Origin: Geothrix sp.
GTDB taxonomy: Bacteria > Acidobacteriota > Holophagae > Holophagales > Holophagaceae
DNA: 64,000 nucleotides
Direction of reading: 5' to 3'
Assembly (NCBI RefSeq): GCF_020622065.1
Contig: NZ_JAHRYQ010000002.1
Span: 64,867 to 128,866, forward strand
This document shows, in pieces, positions 23,344 to 31,653 of this stretch. The position numbers and the translations under genes are program-made. The notes below the pieces were generated by a model that was not told the DNA's origin, did no database searches, and saw only the letters and a program-made list of their open reading frames with translations. Each line of letters starts with the position of its first letter. The stretch's first letter is position 1.

Positions 23344-25368
23344 ATGGCAACCCCCCTGCGCGCATCCCTCTGCCTCTGCCTGGGCCTGGCGGCCTTCTCC
23401 CTGGTGGCCCAGCCCAAACCGGGGGTCGATCCCGCGAACCTCGACACCACCGTGAAGCCCTGCGACGACTTCTACGCCTACGCCAACGGCGGCTGGCTGA
23501 AATCCCACAGCCTTCCGGCGGACAAATCCCGGTACGGCACCATGGAGGAACTGAGCGAGCGCAACCGCGCCATCCTCAAGCAGATCCTTGAGGAGACCAG
23601 CGCCAAGACCGCCTGGACCAAGGGCAGCGTCCAGCAGAAACTGGGCGACTTCTACGCCTCCGGCATGAACGAAGCCGCCATCGAGAAGCGGGGCCTGACA
23701 CCGCTGAAGCCGGTGCTGGCCACCATCGAGGGACTGAAAGACGCGAAGCAGCTCCCCCTCCTCCTGGCGAAGCTGCACAACCAGGGCCTGCCCGGCGGCT
23801 TCGGCTTCTTCGTCCGCCAGGATGCCAAGGAATCCACCCGCTACCTGGGCTATCTCAACCAGGGGGGCACGGGACTCCCCGACCGCGACTACTACCTGAA
23901 GGATGACGCCCGCAGCCGGGACATCCGCGCCAAATACGAGGCTCACATCGCCAAGATGCTGGAGCTGGCGGGCGATGCCCCCAGCCTCGCCCAGGCCCGC
24001 GCCAAGGTGGTCCTGGATCTCGAGACCCGCATGGCCCAGGCCCAGTGGACCCGCGTGGAGATGCGGGATCCGCAGAGGACCTACAACAAGCGGACCCTGG
24101 ACAAGCTGGTCTCCGAAGTGCCCGGTTTCGACTGGAAAAGCTACTTCCAGGCCCGGGGCGTGAAGCAGGCGGACCTGAACCTTACCCAGCCGTCCTTCTT
24201 CCACGCCTTCGGCAAGCTCGCCGCCGAGGTGCCCGCTCCCCAGTGGCGCACCTACCTCCGCTGGCAGGCCCTCAGCGCCACCGCCAACCTGCTGCCCAAG
24301 GCCTTCGGCGAAGAGTCCTTCGCCTTCCACGGCAAGATCCTGAACGGCACCCCCGAGCGCGAACCCCGCGCGAAGCGCATCGAGGCCACCACGGACGGCA
24401 TGCTGGGCGAGGCCCTGGGCCAGCTGTATGTGAAGACCGCCTTCCCGCCCGAATCGAAGAAGCGGGTGCTCGACATGGTGGAGAACCTCCGGGTGGCCCT
24501 GCGCGAACGCATCGCCAACCTGGACTGGATGGGCGCCGACACCAAGCAGCAGGCCCTCAAGAAGCTCAACGCCTTCGGTGTGAAGATCGGCTATCCCGAC
24601 AAGTGGAAGACCTACGCCTTCGAGGTGAGGCGCGACGACTACTTCGGCAATGTGCGCCGGGCGGCGGCCTTCCGCATCCAGGAAAACCTGAAGAAGCTTG
24701 GTCATCCCATCGACAGGACGGAGTGGGGCATGACGCCGCCCACCGTGAACGCCTACTACAGCCCCACGATGAACGAGATCGTCTTCCCGGCCGGCATCCT
24801 CCAGCCGCCCTTCTTCGATCCCAAGGCCGATGACGCCGTGAACTACGGCGCCCTGGGCTTCGTCATCGGCCACGAGATGACCCACGGCTTCGACGACAGC
24901 GGCAGCCAGTTCGACGCCGAAGGCAACCTCAAGAACTGGTGGACCGACGCGGACAAGAAGGCCTATGCCTCCCGCACCGACCTGGTGGTCAAGCAGTACG
25001 ACGCCTATGAACCCATCAAGGGCGAGCATGTGAACGGCAAGCTCACGCTGGGCGAGAACATCGCCGACATCGGCGGCTTGAAGATCGCCTTCGCCGCCTA
25101 CCAGAACAGCCTGAAGGGCAAGGCCGTCCCCGCCCCCATCGACGGTTTCACCGGCCCCCAGCGCTTCTTCCTCGGCGCCGCCACCGTGTGGCGCAACCAC
25201 ATCCGCGAGGCCGCCCTCTCCGTGCGCCTCAAGACCGATCCCCACAGCCCCGGCCGCGAGCGGGTCAACGGCCCCCTCTCCAACCTGCCCGAGTTCTACG
25301 AGGCGTTCGGCTGCGCCGATGGCCAGGCCATGAAGCGGGACGCGAAGGTGCGTCCGGCCATCTGGTAG
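23344..25368 (+). CDS. M13-family (neprilysin-like) metallopeptidase, copy 1
   Basis: The 674-residue protein starts with a signal peptide (LCLCLGLAAFSLVAQ) and has the M13 N-terminal pattern (KPCDDFYAYANGGWL) and zinc site HEMTHGFDD (His510-His514) with the third ligand in GENIADIGG (Glu571). NAYYSPTMNEIVFPAGILQPPFF precedes the zinc site. M13 enzymes cleave short extracellular peptides. Start ATG at 23344 gives the signal peptide; the in-frame extension upstream overlaps the DUF4442 gene. A close paralogue follows. Confidence 0.95.
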   Translation: MATPLRASLCLCLGLAAFSLVAQPKPGVDPANLDTTVKPCDDFYAYANGGWLKSHSLPADKSRYGTMEELSERNRAILKQILEETSAKTAWTKGSVQQKLGDFYASGMNEAAIEKRGLTPLKPVLATIEGLKDAKQLPLLLAKLHNQGLPGGFGFFVRQDAKESTRYLGYLNQGGTGLPDRDYYLKDDARSRDIRAKYEAHIAKMLELAGDAPSLAQARAKVVLDLETRMAQAQWTRVEMRDPQRTYNKRTLDKLVSEVPGFDWKSYFQARGVKQADLNLTQPSFFHAFGKLAAEVPAPQWRTYLRWQALSATANLLPKAFGEESFAFHGKILNGTPEREPRAKRIEATTDGMLGEALGQLYVKTAFPPESKKRVLDMVENLRVALRERIANLDWMGADTKQQALKKLNAFGVKIGYPDKWKTYAFEVRRDDYFGNVRRAAAFRIQENLKKLGHPIDRTEWGMTPPTVNAYYSPTMNEIVFPAGILQPPFFDPKADDAVNYGALGFVIGHEMTHGFDDSGSQFDAEGNLKNWWTDADKKAYASRTDLVVKQYDAYEPIKGEHVNGKLTLGENIADIGGLKIAFAAYQNSLKGKAVPAPIDGFTGPQRFFLGAATVWRNHIREAALSVRLKTDPHSPGRERVNGPLSNLPEFYEAFGCADGQAMKRDAKVRPAIW

Positions 25369-25380
25369 TCCGCTCCGTGA

Positions 25381-25405
25381 CTCCGGGAGGCGGTGCCTCC
25401 CGGAG
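25381..25405 (+). terminator. Hairpin between the two M13 genes
   Basis: CTCCGGGAGGC-ggt-GCCTCCCGGAG is a perfect 11-bp stem with a 3-base loop and no T-tract. It ends four bases before the next ATG, so it could be a terminator, an RNA-processing or stability stem, or a translation-control element for the second peptidase. Confidence 0.55.
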
Positions 25406-25409
25406 CTAG

Positions 25410-27446
25410 ATGAAAGGAACTGCATTGAACCTTCGATCTGCATGGCTCGTCTCGGCGCTGATGGCGTCGCTCATGGCGGAAACGCCTGCCCGCCCGGAGG
25501 CCCGGCCCATCCTCGGCGTGGATCCCGCTCACATCCACGCGGCTGCCTCCCCCTGCAAGGACTTCTACGCCTATGCCAACGGCGCCTTCGACAAGGTGGC
25601 GATCCCCGGCGAGTACGCCTCCTACGGCGTGAACCAGGAGATCGATGAACGGAACTTCGCGATCCTGAAGGGCATCCTCGAAGCCTCCGCCCGGACCGGC
25701 GGTCCCAAGGGCAGCATTCCCCAGCGCGTGGGCGACTTCTACGCCTCGGGCATGGACGAGGCCCTCATCGAGAAGGCGGGCCTCGCCCCCCTGGCACCCC
25801 TGTTCACCGCGATCCAGGCCGTGAAGACGCCCCAGGACCTCGTGGCTGAAATGGGCCGGCTCCACGCCCTCGGCATCCACGCCGGGTTCAGTTTCGGCGT
25901 CCAGGTCGACGACAAGGACAGCAGCGCCATGATCGCCAGCTTCTGGCAGGGCGGTCTCGGGTTGCCCGAGCGCGACTACTACCTGCGCCCGGGGAAGGAG
26001 GCCGAGGCCATCCGCCAGGCCTATGAAGGCCATGTGGCCCGGATCTTCACGCTGGCCGGGGACAGCGCCGAGGCCGCCCGCGCCGCGGCCCGCACGGTCA
26101 TGGCCCTGGAGACGAAGCTGGCCCAGGCCTCCCGCACCCTCGTCGCGCTGCGGGATCCTCAGGCCAACTACCACAAGCTGGCCCGCAAGGACCTCGCTGC
26201 CACGGCCCCCCTGGACTGGAACGCCTATTTCGCCACCGTGGCCCTTCCCGCCGGGGAGACCCATGTGCTGGTGGGCCAGCCCGAGTTCTTCAAGGCCCTG
26301 GGCGGCCTCCTCGGTTCCGAGCCGATGGGGACCTGGCAGGTCTACCTCCGCTGGCATGTCCTGCGGAGCGCCTCGCCCTTCCTGGGCTCCGCCTTCGTCA
26401 CGGAGAACTTCGCCTTCTATGGGAAGACCCTCTCGGGCACCACCGAGCTGCGCCCCCGCTGGAAGCGCGTCCTCGCCGCCGCCGATCGCGCCCTGGGCGA
26501 AGACCTCGGCCAGCTCTTCGTGAAGACCGCCTTCAGCCCGGCCGCCAAGGACCGCGCGCTCCAGATGGTCCACTTCCACAAAGAGGCCATGCGGGCCCGC
26601 ATCCTGGCCGCCGACTGGATGGTCGAAGCCACCAAGGCCGAGGCCCTCAAGAAGCTCGACACCATGCGCAGCAAGGTCGGCTATCCCGACCGCTGGCGCG
26701 ACTACGGCAGCCTCCAGGTCTCGCGCCGGCCCTATGTCCTGAATGTCCAGACCGCGGCCGTCTTTGATTTCCAGCGCCGCATGGCCAAGCTCGGCAAGCC
26801 GGTGGACCGGAACGAGTGGCACATGACGCCGCAGACCAACAACGCCTACTACGACCCCAGCCAGAACGAGATGTGCTTCCCGGCCGGCATCCTCCAGCCT
26901 CCCTTCTTCGACGAGAAGGCCGATGACGCCTCCAACTACGGCGCCCTGGCCTCCACCATCGGCCACGAGCTGACCCACGGCTTCGACGATCAGGGCCGGC
27001 AGTACGACTGGCAAGGCAACCTGAAGGACTGGTGGACCGCCGAAGACGCCAAGCGCTTCGAGGTCCGCGCCAACCACATCGTGAAGCAGTACGATGCCTT
27101 CGAGGTGCTGCCGGGCCTGCACATCAACGGCAAGCTCACCCTCGGGGAGAACATCGCCGACATCGGCGGGCTGCGCGTGTCCTACGAGGCCTTCAAGCTG
27201 GCCACCAAGGGCAAGGCTCTGAAGTCGGTGGACGGCTTCACGCCGGACCAGCGGTTCTTCATCGCCTTCGCCCAGGGCTGGCGCACCAACCAGCGCACCG
27301 AGCAGCTCAAGCTGCAGGTGACCACGGATGTGCATTCGCCCGTGAAGTGGCGCGTACTGGGACCCGTGGCGGATTTCCCCGAGTTCCGCCAGGCCTTCCA
27401 GTGCGGGGCCGCCCCCGCCGGCCAGGCCGCCACGGCCATCTGGTGA
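25410..27446 (+). CDS. M13-family (neprilysin-like) metallopeptidase, copy 2
   Basis: A 678-residue paralogue of the preceding gene with the same architecture: signal peptide, SPCKDFYAYANGAF, NAYYDPSQNEMCFPAGILQPPFF, zinc site HELTHGFDD (His519-His523) and GENIADIGG (Glu580). The ATG at 25410 lies directly after the hairpin. A TTG at 25425 with AAAGGA six bases upstream, giving MNLRSAWLVSALMASL as signal peptide, is an equally good start. Tandem duplication with divergence suggests different peptide preferences. Confidence 0.94.
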   Translation: MKGTALNLRSAWLVSALMASLMAETPARPEARPILGVDPAHIHAAASPCKDFYAYANGAFDKVAIPGEYASYGVNQEIDERNFAILKGILEASARTGGPKGSIPQRVGDFYASGMDEALIEKAGLAPLAPLFTAIQAVKTPQDLVAEMGRLHALGIHAGFSFGVQVDDKDSSAMIASFWQGGLGLPERDYYLRPGKEAEAIRQAYEGHVARIFTLAGDSAEAARAAARTVMALETKLAQASRTLVALRDPQANYHKLARKDLAATAPLDWNAYFATVALPAGETHVLVGQPEFFKALGGLLGSEPMGTWQVYLRWHVLRSASPFLGSAFVTENFAFYGKTLSGTTELRPRWKRVLAAADRALGEDLGQLFVKTAFSPAAKDRALQMVHFHKEAMRARILAADWMVEATKAEALKKLDTMRSKVGYPDRWRDYGSLQVSRRPYVLNVQTAAVFDFQRRMAKLGKPVDRNEWHMTPQTNNAYYDPSQNEMCFPAGILQPPFFDEKADDASNYGALASTIGHELTHGFDDQGRQYDWQGNLKDWWTAEDAKRFEVRANHIVKQYDAFEVLPGLHINGKLTLGENIADIGGLRVSYEAFKLATKGKALKSVDGFTPDQRFFIAFAQGWRTNQRTEQLKLQVTTDVHSPVKWRVLGPVADFPEFRQAFQCGAAPAGQAATAIW

Positions 27447-27453
27447 GGCGGGG

Positions 27454-28068
27454 ATGAAACCCCTCCTCGTCGGCCTCGCGATCCTGGCCAGCCCCGGTCT
27501 CGCCGCCCAGGACAATCCTGACGGCAACCGCATGGGCATCGGCCTGGCCGCGGTGGCGCCGGTCGGAACCTGGGGCTCCTCCTTCGCCATCGGCTTCCAG
27601 GCCGGGCTCCAGATCCACTTCAACCGGGAGAGCCGGCACCTGGGCCGCCTCCGCATCGACTACCTGCAGTCCGACACGAGCCATCCCGTCCAGGTCGGGG
27701 TCTGGGGAATCTGGAACGGCACCGCCTATGTCCCCACCCCCCAACTGGCTGACAGCCGGATGGAGGGCTATTCCGTGGCCTACGAGTGGATGCCCCACCT
27801 GGAAGGCCACAGCCGCAGCGGCCTGTATGGCATCTTCGGCATGGGCGGTACGCTGTGGAATGAAACCCGGCGGAACATCACCACCTACCCCGGCACCTAC
27901 ACCGACTCCGATCTGGGCTTCACCCTCAGCGCCGGCGCGGGCTGGAGATTCAATTCCCATGCCGCCCTGGAGGCCCGGTTCGTGAACACCGATCTCTCCT
28001 TCAACGGCCACCACCGCTACGGCTCGACCCGCTCCTACCTGGCCTTCGGCACCAGCCTCCGCTTCTGA
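27454..28068 (+). CDS. Outer-membrane beta-barrel-like protein
   Basis: The 204-residue protein starts with a signal peptide (MKPLLVGLAILASPGLAAQ). It continues in alternating hydrophobic/polar strands with Gly and aromatic residues and ends in Phe (AFGTSLRF), the usual C-terminal signal for barrel insertion. An eight-strand OmpW/OmpA-type barrel is likely. It follows the second M13 gene by seven bases, so it is probably cotranscribed. A second barrel of this kind is at 44032-44766. Confidence 0.75.
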   Translation: MKPLLVGLAILASPGLAAQDNPDGNRMGIGLAAVAPVGTWGSSFAIGFQAGLQIHFNRESRHLGRLRIDYLQSDTSHPVQVGVWGIWNGTAYVPTPQLADSRMEGYSVAYEWMPHLEGHSRSGLYGIFGMGGTLWNETRRNITTYPGTYTDSDLGFTLSAGAGWRFNSHAALEARFVNTDLSFNGHHRYGSTRSYLAFGTSLRF

Positions 28069-28091
28069 ACCCCTCTTCCACAAGGATCCCC

Positions 28092-29741
28092 ATGCGCATC
28101 CGTCCCTTGGTCCTCCTCGCCACCCTCCTGGCCGCCGGTGCGGCCCTGGAGGCCTGCACCAACCTGCTCGTGACCAAGGGCGCGAGCAAGGATGGCTCGA
28201 CCATGATCACCTACGCCGCCGACAGCCACACGCTCTACGGCGAGCTCTACTTCAAGCGCGGCGGCCGGCACCTGCCCGGCGAGAAGCGGGACATCCGCGA
28301 GTGGGACAGCGGCTACACCTTCGACACGGGCAAGCTGCTGGGCCAGATCCCCGAAGCGCCCGTGACCTACACCCGCGTCGGGAACATGAACGAGCACCAG
28401 CTCACCATCGCCGAGACCACCTTCGGGGGCCGGAAGGACCTCGCGGGCCCCAGCGGCATCATCGATTACGGCAGCCTCATCTACATCGCCCTGGAACGCG
28501 CCAAGACCGCCCGCGAAGCCATCGAGGTCATGACGAAGCTGACGGAGGAGTTCGGCTACGCCAGCACCGGCGAGAGCTTCTCCATCGCCGACCCCAACGA
28601 GGTGTGGATCCTCGAGATGATCGGCAAGGGGAAGGGCCAGAAGGGCTCGCTGTGGGTCGCCTACAAGCTGCCCGACGGCACCATCAGCGCCCACGCCAAC
28701 CAGGCCCGCATCCGCCAGTTCCCCCAGAACGACCCGAAGACCGCGATCTACAGCAAGGATCTGATCCCCTTCGCCCGCGAGAAGGGCTGGTTCAAGGGCG
28801 AAGACAAGAGCTTCAGCTTCGCCGACACCTACGCGCCCCTGACCTTCGGCGCCCTCCGCGGCTGCGAGGCCCGGGTCTGGAGCATCTTCAACCGGGCCGC
28901 CAAGAGCCAGAAGATCCCCATGGACTTCGTGAAGGCTGAAAAGGGCGCCAAGCCCATGCCGCTCTACATCAAGCCCGACCAGAAGCTCGATGTGCGCGAT
29001 GCCATGGAGCTCATGCGCGACCACTACGAAGGCACCGACTTCGACATGACCAAGGACTTCGGCGCCGGCCCCTACAAGCTGCCCTACCGCTGGCGGCCCA
29101 TGGGCTTCAAGATCGACGGCCAGGACTATGTCCACGAGCGGGCCATCAGCACTCAGCAGACCGGCTTCTCCTTCGTGAGCCAGGCCCGCTCCTGGATGCC
29201 TGATCCCGTGGGTGGCGTCCTCTGGTTCGGCGTCGACGACACCTACACCACGGTCTATGTGCCCATCTCCTGCGGCATCAAGGAAACACCCAAGGCCTTC
29301 GCCATCGGCACCGGCAACTTCGATGCCTTCAACTGGGACAGCGCCTACTGGACTTTCAACTTCGTCTCCAACTACACCTACACCCGCTGGAGCGACATGA
29401 TCGTGGATGTCCAGAAGGTGCAGCGCGAGTTCGAGGGCCGCTACCTGGCCGACCAGGCCGAGGTGGACCGCACCGCCCTGGAGCTCTACAAGCAGAACCC
29501 CGGGGCCGCCCGCGAATACCTCACCCAGTACGCCGCCAAGGAGACCGAGCAGCTCATGGCCCGTTGGAAGAAGCTGGGCGAATTCCTCATCTGGAAGTAC
29601 ATGGACGGGAATGTCCGCAACGAGAAGGGCGAGGTCACCCACCCCAAGGCCCCTGAGGATTGGCTGCGCTGCATCGTCAAGGACCACGGCGAGGTCATCA
29701 AGGTGAAGAAGGTCGAGGGCCTGGCACTCGACGAGGAGTAA
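28092..29741 (+). CDS. C69-family dipeptidase (PepD-like)
   Basis: The 549-residue protein has a hydrophobic leader that ends at ALEACTNLLVTKGAS; Cys22 fits the N-terminal nucleophile of C69 (Ntn-hydrolase) dipeptidases, exposed by removal of the leader. GSTMITYAADSH, TYTRVGNMNEHQLTIAETTFGGR and ISAHANQARIRQFP blocks match the family. It should cleave dipeptides released by the M13 enzymes. A strong terminator follows. Confidence 0.9.
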   Translation: MRIRPLVLLATLLAAGAALEACTNLLVTKGASKDGSTMITYAADSHTLYGELYFKRGGRHLPGEKRDIREWDSGYTFDTGKLLGQIPEAPVTYTRVGNMNEHQLTIAETTFGGRKDLAGPSGIIDYGSLIYIALERAKTAREAIEVMTKLTEEFGYASTGESFSIADPNEVWILEMIGKGKGQKGSLWVAYKLPDGTISAHANQARIRQFPQNDPKTAIYSKDLIPFAREKGWFKGEDKSFSFADTYAPLTFGALRGCEARVWSIFNRAAKSQKIPMDFVKAEKGAKPMPLYIKPDQKLDVRDAMELMRDHYEGTDFDMTKDFGAGPYKLPYRWRPMGFKIDGQDYVHERAISTQQTGFSFVSQARSWMPDPVGGVLWFGVDDTYTTVYVPISCGIKETPKAFAIGTGNFDAFNWDSAYWTFNFVSNYTYTRWSDMIVDVQKVQREFEGRYLADQAEVDRTALELYKQNPGAAREYLTQYAAKETEQLMARWKKLGEFLIWKYMDGNVRNEKGEVTHPKAPEDWLRCIVKDHGEVIKVKKVEGLALDEE

Positions 29742-29768
29742 CCCAGGGTTGGAACCCTGCCCTTTTCG

Positions 29769-29801
29769 GTAGGAAGGCCCCGCGCTGCGGGGCCTTCCTA
29801 C
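29769..29801 (+). terminator. Terminator after the C69 gene
   Basis: GTAGGAAGGCCCCGC-gct-GCGGGGCCTTCCTAC is a perfect 15-bp stem with a 3-base loop, closing the peptidase operon. Design (long GC-rich perfect stem, triloop, little T) matches 4321-4357. Confidence 0.75.
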
Positions 29802-29859
29802 TTGTGACGCCCGCCGTTCCTGACCCCATGGGATGATGTGCGGTTCCCCGAGGTCTTCC

Positions 29860-31638
29860 ATGCGTCATCCGGATCCGCATTCGTACTACGATTCCGCCCA
29901 GCCCAGGGCCCGGCGCCTGCGCCTGAAGCTGGGTGTGGACTTTGCCGCCAAGCGCATCGATGGTGAAGTGGTGCTGGAGTTCGGCAGCCCGGTCTCGGGC
30001 ACCCTCGACCTCGACACCAAGGGCCTGGAGATCCGTTCCGTGCAGGTGCCGGGTCACGGCCCCATCCCCTGGGAGCTGGGCGAGGCGGACGCCATCCTGG
30101 GCCAGCGGCTGCGCCTGGAGGTGCCGGCAGCCACACTGGAGGTCGCCATCAGCTACCGGACGGGCGCCGAGGCCATGGCCCTCCAGTGGCTGGACCCCGA
30201 GCAGACCGAAGGGAAGGTCGCACCCTACCTCTTCAGCCAGTGCCAGCAGATCCACGCCCGCACCATGGTTCCCTGCCAGGACACGCCCATCGCCCGCGTG
30301 GCCTATCTCGCGGAAGTGACCGTGCCCGAGGGGCTCACTGCCGTGATGTCGGCAGGCCCCGCCGGGGATGAGGCGCTCGGCGATGGCCGTCATGTCTACC
30401 GCTTCACCATGCCCCAGCCCATCCCCTCGTACCTGCTGGCCCTGGCCGTGGGACGCCTGGAATCGCGGGATCTCAGCCCCCGCGCCCGGGTGTGGGCCGA
30501 ACCCGAGACGGTGGCCGCCGCAGCCTGGGAATTCGCCGGTGTGGAAGACATGATCGTGAAAGCGGAAGGCCTCTTCGGTCCCTACCCGTGGGATCGCTAC
30601 GACATGCTCGTCCTGCCCCCCTCCTTCCCCTACGGCGGCATGGAGAACCCGCGCATGACCTTCCTCACGCCCACCCTGCTGGCGGGCGACCGCAGCCTGG
30701 TGGATGTGGTGGCCCACGAACTGGCCCACAGCTGGACCGGCAACCTCGTCACCAACGCCAGCATGGAGCACTTCTGGCTGAACGAGGGCTTCACCGTGTG
30801 GGCGGAGCGCCGCATCCTCCGCATTCTCCACGGCGACGACGCCGCCGCCCTGGGCTGGGCCATGGGGCAGAAGGCCCTGGAGGACAGCCTCGACCGCTTC
30901 AAGAACGAGCCCCAGCTCACCGTGTTGCGCATGCACCTGGAAGGCATCGATCCCGATGACGCCTTCTCCAGCATCCCCTACGAGAAGGGGGCGCGCCTGG
31001 TGGCGGCCCTGGAGCGGGAGGTTGGCGAAGAGCGGTTCCTGCACTTCATCCGCGACTACATGGACTCGTTCCGCTTCACCTCCATCACCACGGAGCAGTT
31101 CTGCGCCTTCGTGGAGGCGAAACTCCCGGGGGCCCTTGCCGCCGTGGATGCCCGTGCCTACCTGGATCAGCCTGGTTTGCCTGCCACCGCCCCCGAGTTC
31201 CGCAGCGTACAGCTGGATACCCTCACGGTGCTGGCCGAGAGCTGGATCGAGGGGGGTCGCCCCAGCGCTCACCAGATCGCCTCGTGGAAGCCCGCGGAGT
31301 TGCAGGTCTACCTCCAGAAGCTGCCGCGCCAGCTCACCCAGGCGGATTGCGCCTGGCTGGACGAGCACTTCAAGCTCATGGGCCGGGGCAACCACGAGAT
31401 CCTGGTGGAGTGGCTGACGCTGGCCGCTGCCGCTGACTACGAACCGGCCTTCGCACGCATCCGCGAAGTACTGATGCGGGTGGGACGCATGAAGTACCTC
31501 CGGCCGCTCTATGGCGCCCTGGGCCAGCATCCGCGCACCCGCACCCTGGCCCGCGAGATCTTCGCTGCCGCCAGTCCCGGCTACCACGGCCTGTCGCGCC
31601 GCGTGGTGGCATCCGTCCTCGAAGCCTATCCCGCCTAG
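29860..31638 (+). CDS. M1-family aminopeptidase (LTA4H-like)
   Basis: The 592-residue protein has the exopeptidase motif GGMEN (259-263), zinc site HELAHSWTGNLVTN (His286, His290) and third ligand in WLNEGF (Glu309), plus the C-terminal helical region typical of leukotriene-A4-hydrolase-type aminopeptidases. There is no signal peptide, so it is probably cytoplasmic and trims imported peptides. Start ATG at 29860 has GAGG six bases upstream; an ATG 9 codons earlier lacks a site. It is followed at 15 bases by the OPT transporter. Confidence 0.95.
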   Translation: MRHPDPHSYYDSAQPRARRLRLKLGVDFAAKRIDGEVVLEFGSPVSGTLDLDTKGLEIRSVQVPGHGPIPWELGEADAILGQRLRLEVPAATLEVAISYRTGAEAMALQWLDPEQTEGKVAPYLFSQCQQIHARTMVPCQDTPIARVAYLAEVTVPEGLTAVMSAGPAGDEALGDGRHVYRFTMPQPIPSYLLALAVGRLESRDLSPRARVWAEPETVAAAAWEFAGVEDMIVKAEGLFGPYPWDRYDMLVLPPSFPYGGMENPRMTFLTPTLLAGDRSLVDVVAHELAHSWTGNLVTNASMEHFWLNEGFTVWAERRILRILHGDDAAALGWAMGQKALEDSLDRFKNEPQLTVLRMHLEGIDPDDAFSSIPYEKGARLVAALEREVGEERFLHFIRDYMDSFRFTSITTEQFCAFVEAKLPGALAAVDARAYLDQPGLPATAPEFRSVQLDTLTVLAESWIEGGRPSAHQIASWKPAELQVYLQKLPRQLTQADCAWLDEHFKLMGRGNHEILVEWLTLAAAADYEPAFARIREVLMRVGRMKYLRPLYGALGQHPRTRTLAREIFAAASPGYHGLSRRVVASVLEAYPA

Positions 31639-31653
31639 CGCCCAGGAGCCTTC

